Shown here one piece after another: positions 1-11,680 of a stretch of DNA of 64,000 bases; the stretch's first letter is position 1; the number at the start of each line of letters is the position of its first letter. This stretch comes from Notamacropus eugenii. Its lineage: Eukaryota > Chordata > Mammalia > Diprotodontia > Macropodidae. The position numbers and the translations under genes were made by a program. A model generated the notes under the pieces. It saw only the letters and a program-made list of their open reading frames with translations. It did not search any database and was not told the origin of the DNA. The stretch is from contig NC_092877.1 of assembly GCF_028372415.1 (NCBI RefSeq), positions 389,496,342 through 389,560,341 on the forward strand. Reading direction: 5' to 3'.

Positions 1-58
1 GTGTATGTGTGTGTATCTGTGTCTTCGTGTGTGTGTATATGTACGTATGTAATTAGGG
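1..58. repeat. TG-rich simple repeat
   Basis: The window opens inside an imperfect GT/GTAT microsatellite whose left part lies outside the window. No gene is associated with it. Confidence 0.7.
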
Positions 59-3000
59 TATCAATATGTCCAGTGGGTGGGAAAGCCTTTTTCTTCTTTC
101 TATTCTTTGTTTCCTTCCTTCCTTGCTTATTCCTTCTGCAATGCATTTCTCTTGTCCTTTCTCTTTCCTCCTCCCCTTTCCTTCCTTCCTGATGAAAGAC
201 GATCTGGTTAGGTACGGGGCCATTAAGTCATTAATTCCCCCAGGGGGCTCCTTGATTTTCTCTTCTCCTGTGTGTGTGCTAGTACTTTTCCTGAGCCCAG
301 GCTAGGCCTGGAAATATTGGACTTAGTGACAGGGAGGGGAAGAGAGGCCCAGCTGGTTGGAAGGAATGGCTAGAAAGAGGTTTGGTTGAGTGACTTTACA
401 ACTAGAGATATGGTGGCTGGCAGGCCTAGGCTTGGCCCTAAATGTGCTTCTCTTTTGAATTCTGCCTGAGCACTCCCACCAAAGGGAGCAATAGGTTGGC
501 TGGGTTGGGGGGAGGGGAGGGTTGATGCTGTTTCTCTGCCTAAACACCCTTCAGTGCTAGGAGCTACATGTTTCACAGCCAACAGCAGCAGCCTGTGCTT
601 TAGACACAGTCCAAGCTCAACCCCAAGTCCCTGAAGAAAAGGGATGTTTATACTTACATAGCCCAGGGTCAGGGGTCATAATGGCTGCAGGGCCAGGGAA
701 AGAATGGAGAAAGGGAATTTGGAAGCTAAGGAGGTAAAACAATGGATCAAAAAAGAGAGGAGAGAGAAGGAAAAAATTATCTTTTCTGGGCTGGGGCTGG
801 TCTGGAATGGGGCTCCCTGAGAAGGAAAGGATGGCTTCCTCAGGGAGTCACTGTTCTAAATGAGAAGAATCAGCAGAATTCTGACCCAATGAGGGAGGTA
901 ATTGTATTGGCCTTGAAAGGGCAGGCCATAGTGGAAAGGGGGCCTAGCTTGGATGGGCATTAAAGCGCTTGGGGGTTTCCCTGAGACTAGAAGTGGGGAA
1001 GGGGGAGAAAGGAAGCTGTGGAACAGCAGATCTTCCAACTGGGCAACCTCCATCCTCTTCCCACCCTCCCCCTTGGCACAGATAGACAGAAAGGAAAAGT
1101 CGTGAATAGTCTAGACACCAAGTCAATACCAGGTTAACATATGACCATCTCTTTGCTTTCTCACCCCCTTGTTTTTCTCTCCCTCTCTAGACCCATAAAT
1201 TGAAGATGGGATTTCTCAGCCTTGTGGATCATAGACCATCCGCAGTCAAGTTCAGCACGGTCTAGAAACCTCATCCTGCTAATCCAGATGGACGTTGAAC
1301 TTCACAGACTTCAGGGTGTGCCCCATGCCATCCCCAGACATGGGAAAACTAAAAGAAAGTGACAGAAAAGAAAGGGTGAAAGGGTAGAGAAGACATGAAT
1401 ACACACAAGCTAAAGAGGGGAGGGGAGGAGGACTATTCTTCAAACTTATCCTGACTAAGGTAGTCTGTGAGAAAGGTTGGGACTGCATTGTGTATGAGGA
1501 GGTGATTCTAAGAAATAAAATTGGTTAGGAAAAAGTTAAAAGGGGAAACTGTCTCATGAAAGGAGGGCATGAAAGGAAGAACTACTAAAAGAGGAAGTAG
1601 CTGGGGGTAAAAGTCTGCTCATATTGGAACCCAGCTCTCACTTGAGTTGAATTGGAAACCATGTGTACGTCTCAAAGTGCTAAGAAAACTTCTGAACCAG
1701 TAGAGAGGGGAGAACACTGGGGGACAGGGTGAGGCAGTGAGTTTTAGAAGGGTATCTAGACTAAGATGGGGGGGGTGAATAGATAAGGTAGTGAGACCCT
1801 GGCTAGGGTCTCACCATTGCCCTGCATTTTTCTCCAGCCTCCATTCCCTGCAGCTGGAAGGGTTCTAGGACTCTTGGCTGCTGGCTGCTCTCTCCCTGAA
1901 AGGAAGATGAGCTGATCTCCTTAGAAGGAAAAAGAAAAAAGAAGGCATGGTGTGAGGGTGGGGGTGGCCCTCCTGGGACTCTGATTTTTCTTCTCTGAAC
2001 CTGGCTACTACATCTGGAGTTCCGAAGACTGGAGGTGGTCCAGCCGCCCAACAGCTGGCAACTCAAACCTGGCCCCCTCCATCGATTTTTCTCAGCCACG
2101 TAGAATTCCACGCTCCACTCTATAGACTCTTCCAGTCTTCGTCCTGCCCTCCCCTCCTCCTCCTGGCCCCTCCCCCCCCAGATCTGTGACCCAGGTGAGG
2201 TGTCGGGATTCCGAGAGGATGGGGCCTGTGGAGGGGCAAACCCTGCCAGCGCTCAGCCGGCCTCGCACCCTGAGGACCAGCGCCTCTGGAGCCATGCCCA
2301 AAGCACCTAAACCAGCCTTGGCAACCTCAGCTCCAAAGCCAGCCCAGCTAAGTGAGGTCAGACCGTCTTAGCGCACCCCAACTGCTTCCTGGCCTTGGGA
2401 CTGTGGTGGCAGAGGAAATGGGTCTCGGCTGCCCTGCTGTCCTCTAACGCTCCCCATCATGGCTTTGGGGTGCTGGCACCCAGATTGGAACCATTACATC
2501 AGATAATGCTACAGAACAAGGAAGACTCTGATGGGGCGGGAAGGTTTGTAGGTGCCTTGGAATAGGTAAGAGCCACCAGCAAACACAGTCCACACTCACC
2601 CCTGTCCAGCCTTTCCTAACAATCAGCCCCTTGCCCAGGCTAGGAGGGACGCTTGAGGCCTCTTCCTCACCTTCTCTGGTCCCTCTCTGTCCTCTGGCAA
2701 ACGATGGGCTGTTTCGGATAGTTGGAGAACTGAAAGCTGGAAAGGCTGGGGGTTGGTGGGGAGTTCGAAGCATCTCATAGTCCTCTTGGGGAGAGATTCC
2801 AGACCCTAATCCCCTCAAACTGTTTTCCATCCTCATTGGGTTAGGGATTTTGCAGCCCTTCCTCCCTTCCTCCTTCCCTCCCTGCCTGCCTCCCTCCTTT
2901 CTTCTCTCCCTCTCTCCAAATGCTCTTGTCATTGGGAATGAAAAACACCAGCATCCAAACACATACAGAAGTTTAAAAAAACACAACACCATTACGCAGG

Positions 3001-3370
3001 TTTTTTTGTTTGTTTGTTTTTTCCAACATGATCGTGCAGGGTATCAACATTTCTGTAGCTGGCAAATTTGAGGCTTGTAATAAGCGGATCAGTTTTCTAA
3101 TTCCTAATATGAAATAGCCCAAGATCTAATTGCAATAAATGAAATAGGCAAGAAGAGGAGGAGTTAGCTACCGTAGTGACTTTATACTACTGAAATAATA
3201 TGTTAAATAATTTTGGGCATGGGGCTGTGGAAGATGTGGAGCTGTGATGCGTGAGTGGGAGAAATTCTGGTCTTAATTCCAGTGCCTTCCCCCTGCTAAT
3301 TATTTCCTATGTATCCTGTATATAGCTCACTTTGTATATATTTGTTGCATGCTGTTTCTGCCATTAGATT
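59..3370. other. Intergenic DNA without a recognised gene
   Basis: I see no coding region with a recognisable family signature here. There is a pyrimidine tract near 85-190, a more GC-rich patch with several CpGs near 2150-2380, and a CCTT-type tract near 2855-2915. The short open frames are not supported by any motif. The GC-rich patch contains splice-like strings but no exon I could name. Confidence 0.5.
2855..2915. repeat. CCTT/CCCT pyrimidine simple repeat
   Basis: An imperfect tract of cctt and ccct units on the plus strand. It is low-complexity DNA with no evident function. Confidence 0.75.
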
Positions 3371-3378
3371 GAGAGCAA

Positions 3379-3475
3379 GACTGGCCTCTGCCTCTTCCTG
3401 CATCCCCAGGGCCCAGTTCAGTTCCTGGAACATAGTAGGCACCCAAGTAATCTTCATTAATTGATTGAAAATAAC
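3379..3475 (+). repeat. L2-like LINE 3' end fragment
   Basis: The stretch carries the typical L2/MIR 3' wording: attagattgagagcaag, then a C-rich middle, then tggaacatagtaggcaccca. The same wording ends the longer LINE near 10985. Family assignment is by eye. Confidence 0.55.
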
Positions 3476-3524
3476 CTCCATTGCAAATGTACAATTATCT
3501 GTATCAATGCATCTGTACCATTAT

Positions 3525-3630
3525 CCAAGAGAGTCTAGTGACTTAGCCATGATCACACAGCTTGAAGCATAACTTGGACCCAGATATTCCTGACTCCAGG
3601 ACCAGTGTAGTAACCACCGTGCTAATTTTT
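3525..3630 (-). repeat. MIR/CORE-SINE fragment, antisense
   Basis: It contains gatcacacagctt and the flanking wording expected from an antisense MIR-type SINE. It is old and degraded. Confidence 0.55.
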
Positions 3631-3844
3631 GTATTGTTGAAATGTGAATGCCCTATGATGAGGCTCTGTTGAGGCGGCTCTCATTGTGTCCCAGAGTGCC
3701 ATTAACTTTATCATTGAGTTGGACTGAGGAAGGGACAGGTCCTTGCTTGCCACATTTAATTATACCTAGTTTTCTTATTCACATTTTCCCCTGGAGGTTG
3801 GTCAGCATTTTCTGTGTTAATGTTACTGTCATTATTTAACATTT

Positions 3845-3860
3845 TCTGCTCCCCTTTCTT
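3845..3860. repeat. Target-site duplication (left) of the RPL3 retrocopy
   Basis: The 16-bp string tctgctcccctttctt occurs here and again at 5187-5202, immediately outside the RPL3 retrocopy. The neighbouring bases differ on both sides, so the repeat is bounded. Confidence 0.9.
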
Positions 3861-5186
3861 TCTTTTTTTTAAATTGTGAAAAATTTATTGAGAATCCACC
3901 AGCTCCAAATTGGTCTGGAAACCTCAGGCAGCTTCTTCTTTTGCGACTCGGTCCTTTTTGAGTGGTCCTATGAAAGCTTTTTTCTTCTCCCCAGTCTGGA
4001 ACCAACTGTGGCCAAATTTGGATGTGGTGTCGATAAACTTCAGGTCAATCTTCTCCAGGGTGCGACATTTGGTCTGTACCAGCAGAGACTTTCACAGGGT
4101 GAGGACACACTTCTTGGTCCCAACGACACAACCTTTCAGCATGATAAAATCATTGGTCACTTCACCGTAGTGGACAAAGCCTCCCAGAGGATTGATGCTC
4201 TTGTCAGACAGATCATAATCTGCGGATGCATTGTTTTTGATCAGTTCGCTGTCCTTGATCTGGTAGCCCTGGCCAATCTTGTAGATCTTTTTGTTGATCT
4301 CAGTGCGATGCTCGTAGCCCTTCTGACCAGCTAGAGCCACAGAGAAGGCTACCCAGGCAGGATGCCAAGCTCCAATACATACCACCTTATGCAGTCCTTG
4401 GTGGGTTTTTCAGGGCGGTTTCTTGGTGTGCCAGTGGCTAGTGACACCTTTGTAACCTTTGCCCTTGGTCACCCCAATGACATCAGTCATCTCATCTTGC
4501 CCAAACATGTCTTGCCCAAACATGAGCACCTTCTGCTCCAGCTTCTCACGGGCCCAGTCCACTTTCTCAGACATGCTACCACCATTCACCTGTATCTCCA
4601 TCAGGTGAGACTTCTGCCTCAGAGGGAGCAGGAGCATCTGCGTGTGGGCAAGGACACGGATCACCTGGCAGTACTTCTTCATGCTACTCAAGTCTTTCTC
4701 CAGCTGCTTTTTGCCATCCTCATCTTGCCACTTTTTGCAATACTTGGTGAAGGCCTTCTTCTTGGACTTATGCCAATTCTTACAGAATCGCCTCTTACAC
4801 TCATCACTGATGTGCTCGGCAAAGATGGTTTTAAAGCTCTGCAGGCCTCTTGGGGTTTGCACATAGCCCACAATGCCCACAATGACCATGGGGAGCGTCT
4901 CCATGATCATCCCAGCCCCGACCACTTCCTTCTTATTGACCTTTGAGCCGGGCCTGTCCACCTCTTGAACAATGTGGGTCATGCCTGCCTTGTAGCCCAG
5001 AAAGGCAGTCAGATGGATGGGCTTGAAGGGGTCATCTTTGGGGAAGCTCTTAACCTTTCCCCAGTGCCTGTTGCTTCCCTTCGGAGGCAGGAAGCCCAGA
5101 GAGCCATGCCTGGGAGCAGAGAACTTCCGGTAGGACATGCTGCTGCTGCTGTATTTGCGGCTGCCACCGAGGTGAGTTTGGAGAGC
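3861..5186 (-). pseudogene. RPL3: Processed pseudogene of ribosomal protein L3 (uL3)
   Basis: The minus strand encodes an intronless RPL3 copy. The start ATG is at 5138-5136 ([20 protein letters not shown]) and the old stop at 3926-3924 after a tail reading [11 protein letters not shown]. Nearly the whole ~400-residue protein is covered: [55 protein letters not shown] and [17 protein letters not shown] are easy to see. It is broken by a frameshift near 4381-4410 and a TGA at about 4091-4089 that replaces the Arg codon after VLTL. A 15-bp tandem duplication near 4493-4523 repeats MFGQD. An AATAAA (minus strand, about 3886-3892) precedes an A-rich tail at the 3855-3872 end. Lack of introns, the tail and the 16-bp flanking duplications show LINE-mediated retrotransposition. 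No RPL3 function is expected. Confidence 0.96.
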
Positions 5187-5202
5187 TCTGCTCCCCTTTC
5201 TT
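5187..5202. repeat. Target-site duplication (right) of the RPL3 retrocopy
   Basis: Second copy of the 16-bp direct repeat seen at 3845-3860. It marks the 5' boundary of the retrocopy and gives it a 5' UTR of about 48 bases. Confidence 0.9.
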
Positions 5203-6306
5203 GCAGAGGCAGATGGTCCTTCCCAACAAGAAAAGCCCTGCAGATTCTCAGAATTTTGAGAACATTCGGATGATTTTTTCCTTCCATTTTGAGTAAGCAC
5301 TGGTCTTCTTCTCTCCAAACCTCACATTGGCTTCCAACATTATGTATGGAAAGGGACCTGTGTGTTGCTATGTGCCTGTATGTCTACATAGACCCACATG
5401 TGTGCATATATGTTGGGAGAGAGAGAGCCATGTAGTATGTATAGGTGAGTTCTGAATGTGGAGGTGGAGGTAATCTACCAGTATTTTTGCTGTCCCTATA
5501 TACAGTATGAAAGAGATGATTCATTAAGGACCCCTTCTCCAACTCTAATCAGTATGAGTCAGTTCCTGATGATTTCAAAAGGGTATCGTTAGTAATTCTT
5601 AGAATCCAATCATTTAGTAATCCATATCTACTCAATCACCTGACATTAAGGATAAGAGGAATTCATCCCTTGTCTAGGTCCCACTAGAATCTAAGTTGTC
5701 ATAGGAGCAGCCCATCAATCTTGTGACCACCTACTCTTGGAGATTTCCCTTGTTCTTCCAGTGCTGCTGACATCTCATTTTGGCTTCTTTGAGCTTATGG
5801 GCCATAGGTCAAATGAAGGAATTCTGTATTTTGTACAGTGCCCTGAGAATGTCTAAGTACTCAGTCTCCAGATTGTCAAATCAGGTGTCCAAGCCTCCAC
5901 CAATAGCGCCCTGGGAGGGCGGGGGCATTTCAGATCCTGAGGAAAATGTGATGTCCACTTGCTTAGTGAGGACCAGGGTCCCTTTAAGCAATTGCCATTG
6001 GGTCCTGATTGGAGGGGCAGGGCTCTTGGGACTAGGAGGCCCCTCCCAGAGTGGGCTGGTGGGAAGTCAGGAGCTGACATCACTGTTTCCCAGAAGCCAG
6101 TGCCCCTGGCTCTCCTCCTCTTCTGACCTCCTGTTGGGTCACTCTGGAGTCATAGACTGGACGGCAAGTCCCCACCCACCTAGCACAGAGTGGATGTAAT
6201 AACTGAGTAGTCATTGTTTCTCTCTTACCCAGAAACTTTGAGGGTCTTCTCCTCCCAGTTTCATTTTTTTTTTCATTAAAGGGGGCATCCCTTGAGTAAC
6301 TTAAAG
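5203..6306. other. Intergenic DNA without a recognised gene
   Basis: There is a TG-rich stretch around 5350-5440 and otherwise unique-looking sequence. No exon, RNA gene or repeat family was recognised. Confidence 0.5.
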
Positions 6307-6562
6307 AAGCCTAGTCACTGAATGGGTGTATCTCACTCAGTAAGAATGTGATAAGACCTTAGCCTGAAAGGTCCAGGGTCTCCCATTGCATTCTGGGCCA
6401 TCTCCAGTCTTTCTGATAAATATCAGGTTACTGGACCTAGAGTGCTCAGGAGAAAGTGAAGCTGGTGACCTTGCACAGCCCTCCCTCCCACAAGTCAGAG
6501 TCAACTGCAAGTCATGTCATCATCCTGATATCATGGTCCTCCTCCAGAATGAAGGACAAAAC
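6307..6562 (+). repeat. RTE-type SINE, sense
   Basis: It carries the words gtccagggtctcccattgca, ctgggccatctccagtc and agctggtgaccttgcacagc, and ends in tggtcctcctccagaatgaa followed by ggacaaaacaca. That tail matches the 3' end of the RTE-like LINE at 25530-27205, which is presumably the enzyme source. Related copies lie at 24489-25056 and, antisense, near 47483-47640. Confidence 0.75.
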
Positions 6563-7621
6563 ACAAGCCTCCTGGTAGGTTTCGGGCAGGTCCACCAGGT
6601 GCATGCCTCTCCCTGGGCCTGGACACTGGACTACCCTCTTACCCCCCATCCACTCCTGAGTCCTCTCTGGACCCTCAGTGATTCCTCTCTAACCTTCCAA
6701 CTTTGCTCCTGGGGACCCAAAGTTCCACTTTCAGTCCCTCAGCAGTCCTGGGTGTCACATTTCCCTGACCCTCCCCCCACCCAAGGACCCACCCCAGTGA
6801 CCACACTTGGATATCAGAATCAGAACTCTCCCTTCCCCTGCTCTGGCCCTGTCTGGACCCACATGTCCCATCTCCCTGCCTTGCCCCCTGGCAGCTCAGC
6901 CCCTCCCCCCACCCCAGGACCCCATTTAGGATGCTGCTGTTTGCCTCCTTTATCCAGACCCTGACTTTTGGACTGCTTCCCCATTGGACCCCAGGCATTG
7001 ACTCCTCTGCTCTCCAGGGGTCCCAGGAGGTCCCTGGGATCCTAGTTAGACACCAGGACCCAGCTGCTCCTCCAGGGTCCCTGACTTCCCAGACCGTCCC
7101 TGCGCCTCCTCTTCTCAAGTGCCCAGTCTCTGGCTTCCCCTGGTCATTCCCTGGATCCTTGGCTTCCCTCCTTCCTACATCAGCCAGTCTGTTGTGTGTG
7201 TTGGGGAGTGGGGTACAGGTGGAGGCAGAGCTCTGACTCAGGGGTCACTGAGGCCCTGACTGGTCTCATCCCATCTGTGATCCCAGGAGGGGAGGGCGCA
7301 GAAGAGAGGGAGGGAAGTAGTCTCCCCATTTAGAGCCTGATCCTCCCTCTGTAGGTTGGAGTCTTTCCCCTGAGGGCAGGTCCTCACCTGTAAATTCCTG
7401 TAGACCAGCCTCCTGCCCGGAAAGGGGAAGGGAAGGACATTTACTCCCTGGGTCCTTCTCCCTCCCCAGCTCAGTCTGCAGAGGATAGAGGCCTGGCCCA
7501 AGCCTGGAGTCAGAGGGAATGGCCTCTGGGAGCCAGAGGCCCCCCTCTCAGGTGAGTGCCATCCCTCCACAGACTTGACCAGCCTCAGCTGTCCAGGTCA
7601 TAGGATCAGGGGTTGACAATT
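6563..7621. other. C-rich intergenic DNA without a recognised gene
   Basis: This is a C/T-rich segment with several open frames caused by composition. I found no domain motif, convincing splice pattern or repeat family in it. Confidence 0.5.
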
Positions 7622-8270
7622 TTCTTTCTGTTTTTACTCTTTCTGCTTTAGACATCAATAGCATGTTTGTTTCATAAAAGGAATTTGGAGGATCCCTTCT
7701 TTGTTATCATTCCACATACTATATTTAATATTGGAATTAGTTAATTGTTTTATAGAATTCACTTGTGCATCCGTCTGGCCCTGGTGCTTTTTACTTAGGA
7801 AGCTCAACATACGGCTTGTTCAACTTCTTTTGCTAAAAATCGGTCCATTTAGATCTTGTAATTTCTCTCCTGTCAATCCAGGCAATTTGGATTTTTGTAA
7901 ATATTCTTCCATTTCACTTAAATTGTTAAATTTGTTGATTTATAATTGGATGAAATAACTCCTTATAATTTCTTTAACTTCATCTTTGTTAGTGGTACAT
8001 TCACCCTATTCATTTTTGATACTGGAAATTTTGTTCTCTCTTTTTAAAATCCTATATGCAAATTGTTCATTATATTTTTTAATAAAACCAGCTCATAGCA
8101 GTATTTATTCAGTGGTTTGTGCGTGCAATTTTATTACTCTCTCCTTTAATTTTTAAGACTTCCAATTTAGGTTTGGTTTTAGTTTTAGTTTGTTCTTTTT
8201 CTAGTTTTTTTAATTGCATCCCAATTCATTAGTCTGTTCTTTCTCTATAATTTTTTCAAAATTTATTTTG
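7622..8270 (-). repeat. L1 ORF2 fragment, antisense
   Basis: It parallels the antisense L1 at about 17820-18470. Shared words include tttcataaaaggaatttgg, tttatagaattcacttgtgc and atccgtctggccctgg. It covers part of the reverse-transcriptase region, with many substitutions and stops, and is clearly dead. Confidence 0.8.
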
Positions 8271-8896
8271 CAATGCTGAGCATCTGAAAGTTTTCAGTTC
8301 TTCTGAGGTGGTGCAATGCAGGGAGAGGTGTGCTTCCTCTCTTCTGGTCTTTATGTGAAAAGGGCCATGCTACCTCGCAGCTGTAAGTACTATTGATCCC
8401 CTTGACCACAGAAGGACCTAGACCAGATGGTTCGCTTCCCTATGACTGTGAATTCTAGTGTTGCTTCCCCCTCTGTTACTGTCATGGCTCCTGCTCCTTG
8501 ACCACAAGCACTCTTCTTTGCCCTTGAACTATGATCCAGAAATGCATATGAAAAAATATATTTGCAAATGCTGGTCCTATGCCCAGTATCAGCTCAGCAT
8601 TCTCCTATAATTTCTTTTTACTCAGTTTTTCAATCCCTTTATTATTTCTGAGCTGAGAGCACCCAAAACTTCTGCTCCTGGTGTTTCATCCTCCTCTGGG
8701 GACTACCAAGCCTCACCCTACTTCTTCTCACCCCCAAGTAGTCTTGGACTAAAAAAAATATCTCACCCCCTTTGTAGCTAGGTTGTTCCAGAATTTGATT
8801 TGATATATTAATTTAAAGATATTTGGAGGAGAATGTCAGTAAATTTCACTTAGATGAAGGGTGCTGTCATCTTTGCCTCTCACCTCATCCCCAGTT
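8271..8896. other. Unassigned segment between two L1 fragments
   Basis: The sequence resembles repeat-derived DNA, possibly an antisense LINE leader, but I could not match it to any other part of the window. No open frame of note is present. Confidence 0.4.
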
Positions 8897-9180
8897 GTCA
8901 CTTTTTGAAGATAATGTGTTGATTTCTTAGAAAACCAGAGAAAGTTTACCAAAAATTAAACAATTTGAAACAATTAACAACTCCAGCAAAGTTACAGGAT
9001 ATAAAATAAATTTACATAAATCAACACCACGTTTATGCATTACCAACAAAACCCATTAGGGAGAAATAGAAAGTGAAATTCTATGTTAAATAACTATACA
9101 AATGGATAAAATATGAAGTAGTCTACTTACCAAAATACACCCGAGCATTATATAACTACAGCAAAAACCACTTGCTCACT
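8897..9180 (+). repeat. L1 ORF2 fragment, sense (left half of an interrupted L1)
   Basis: Translation shows the post-catalytic part of an L1 reverse transcriptase: a stretch like INNSSKVTGYKINLHKSTP, which follows the FADD motif in intact L1. It stops at about 9180, where a different LINE begins, and the next part of ORF2 resumes near 10985. Confidence 0.75.
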
Positions 9181-10985
9181 GTCGTGGCTGAGAACCTTTC
9201 CTCATATTTTACAGAAAAGATTAAGGCCATTTGCCACGAATACATTCTTTTCCTCTCTTCCTCATCTCCTGTCGCTTAGGTGCCTCGTAGCTAACTCCTC
9301 CTACACTCCTATCTCACATGATGCAGTAGTCTTACTCCTTGCCTGGGATAACCCACCTACTTATTCAAGTGACCCCATTCCATCCTATTTCCTCCAACAG
9401 ATTATCCCCTCTGTCATCCCCATACTTTCACTTACTTTCAATCTCTGTTGGCTCATTTCCTATTTCCTATAAACATGCCTATGCCTCCTCTAAGCTGAAA
9501 ACCCTTTTCTTTATTTTTCCATCCCTGTGAACTATCATCCTGTATCACTTTGACTCCTTTGCAGCTGAACTCCTAGAAAAGGCCATCTACAGTAGTCGCC
9601 TCATTCTCTTCTAACCCCTTACAATGTGGCTGATGACCTTATCATTCCACCAAAACTGTTCCAAGCCACTAATGATGTCTTAGTTGCCAAACCCAATGGG
9701 CTTTTCTTAACCCTCTTGCTCCTTGACCTCTATACAGCCTCTGACACGTGTTCACTCTCTTCTCCTTTGCACTCTCATCTCTCTAGTCTCTCAGTACACC
9801 ATTCTCTCCAGGATTTCCTCCTACCTCTCTGACCTTTCCTTTTTGCTAGATGATCCTCCACATCATGCTCTCTAACTGTAGCTCTCCCTCAGGATTCTGT
9901 CCTGGGTCTTTTTCTCTACTCTCTCTATACTACATTACTTGGTTATTTTATCAGTTCCCATGCATTTAAGGACCATCTCTATGATGGTGATTCTCAAGTC
10001 CACCTGTCCTAGTTCAATATCTCTGATGACCTCCAATCTCTCATCTCCTGTTGACTCTCAAACTGGATGGCCAGTAGATATCTGAAATAGAACATATTAT
10101 CTTTTCCCCTACACCTCCCCCCTTCTCCATTGCTATAAAGGGCACCACCATCCTCCCATTCCCTCAGTGTCACAACCTAGGAGTCATCCTGGGTGCCTCA
10201 TTATCTCTCTTCTTCCCCTGCCTCATATCCAATATGGTGCCAAGGCCTATTGATTTCACCTCTTCAGCATCCCTCTAATATTCCTCCTTCTTTCCCGAGA
10301 TACTGCCACCATTTTGGAGCAGACCCTCATCGCTTCACACTTTGATTACTGCAGTAGCTGTTGGTGGTGGATCTACCTGACTCAAGTCTCTTCCCACTCT
10401 CATCCATCCTCCATCCAACCACTAAAGTGATTTTCCTAAATCACAGGTCTGACCACATCCCCCACCTACTCAATGAATGCTAGTGGCTCTCTAATGCCTC
10501 CATGAGCAAATACAAAATAGTATGTTTGGCAGTTGTAGCCACTCAGGACCTTGTTCCCCCTGACCTTTCCAGTTAGTCCCCAAGACAGACTTATGCCTCA
10601 GTTCCCAAGACAGACTCTTTGACCCCATGCACTGACCTCCTGACCTCCACAATCCGAATGCTCCATCATTCTACTCCAGGTCCTTTCTCTGGCTCTCCCC
10701 TAAGTCTGTATCACTCTCTTCCACTCTGACTGCTGACCTCCCTGGCTTCCTTGAATTCCTTTATTTCCCTTCTAACTCAAATTTGACCTTCTGAAGAAAG
10801 CTTCTTTCTTACTTATCCATATATAGTTTATTTTGCATTGATTTTTCTGCCTATTGTCTCCTCCAATCGATGGGAACCTACCTGAGGCACTGACCGTCTT
10901 TTGCCTCCTTTGGTATCCCCAGTGCTTAGCACAGTGTCTGACACATAGTCGGTGCTTATTAGATGTTTATTCAGTGTATATTGGT
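9180..10985 (+). repeat. L2/CR1-clade LINE, sense, degraded
   Basis: The plus strand shows a decayed CR1/L2-type reverse transcriptase: QDSVLG then LFLYSLYTTLLGYFIS, a relic of the YADD block (HLYDGDSQVHLS near 9975-10010) and later gtcacaacctaggagtcatc. The 3' end (gtatccccagtgcttagcac, then catagtcggtgcttattaga) is the typical L2 terminus. It lies between two parts of one L1 ORF2, which suggests that this LINE inserted into the L1. Many stops and frameshifts are present. Confidence 0.7.
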
Positions 10986-11680
10986 TGAAAAACTGAAACA
11001 GATCTGAACAAATGGAGAAATGTTATTTATAAGAAAATCAAACTTGTACAAAATTAATGAAAATACAACAAAAGTTCATTTACCTAACCAATGAAAATAC
11101 CAAATGCTTATTTATAGATTGAGTACAATAAAATAAAATTCATCTGGAATCCCAAATGGTCAAGAATATCAAGGTAAAAATTAAGAAAAAAGTGTGAAAG
11201 AGATCTAGCAGGACCAGATCTCAAACTATACTACTATACTACAAATCAGTAATCACCACTGCTATCTGATAAAAGTTAAAGAAGTAGAGGTATTGATCAG
11301 AGAAACAATAGTCAGGACCCCAGACACAAGCTTCTGTAATAAGGATACACTATTTGACAAAAAAAAATAAAAACAAAAAATGCTAGACAACTTGAAAGAA
11401 TTGAGTAGAAGCCATTACCATGCAACATACAAAAAGATAAGTTAAAAAAGGATATAGGATTTACATATATAAGATCACATCATAAATAAAGCAGAGGGGA
11501 GAAATTACCAGTTGTATCTTAGAATTTAGGGAGAATTTATAACCAAACAAGGGACAGAAAGTATAACACAAGAAGAAATGGGCTATTCCGATCCTAAATT
11601 AAAAAAAAAAAACAAAAACATATGCTTTAGGAAACATAATATATAGAAGGTATTTGAAAAGCTGTGTAGTGGGGCAGGAA
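10985..11680 (+). repeat. L1 ORF2 fragment, sense (right half of an interrupted L1)
   Basis: After TDLNKWRN the translation runs through YNKIKFIWN and a motif like LAGPDLKLYYYTTNQ, matching the L1 ORF2 region with KFIWNNKRPRI and LPDFKLYYKA. It continues the fragment ending at 9180. The reading frame is heavily broken. Confidence 0.75.

Noticed and set aside
2186-2371. GC-rich open frame with splice-like strings, possible exon
   Set aside because: No recognisable domain, no supporting neighbouring exons, and the frame is short.
3876-4946. Plus-strand open frames opposite RPL3
   Set aside because: Shadows of the well-matched minus-strand RPL3 sequence.
6386-6964. Open frame of about 190 codons
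   Set aside because: It begins inside a SINE and runs through C-rich sequence; composition explains it.
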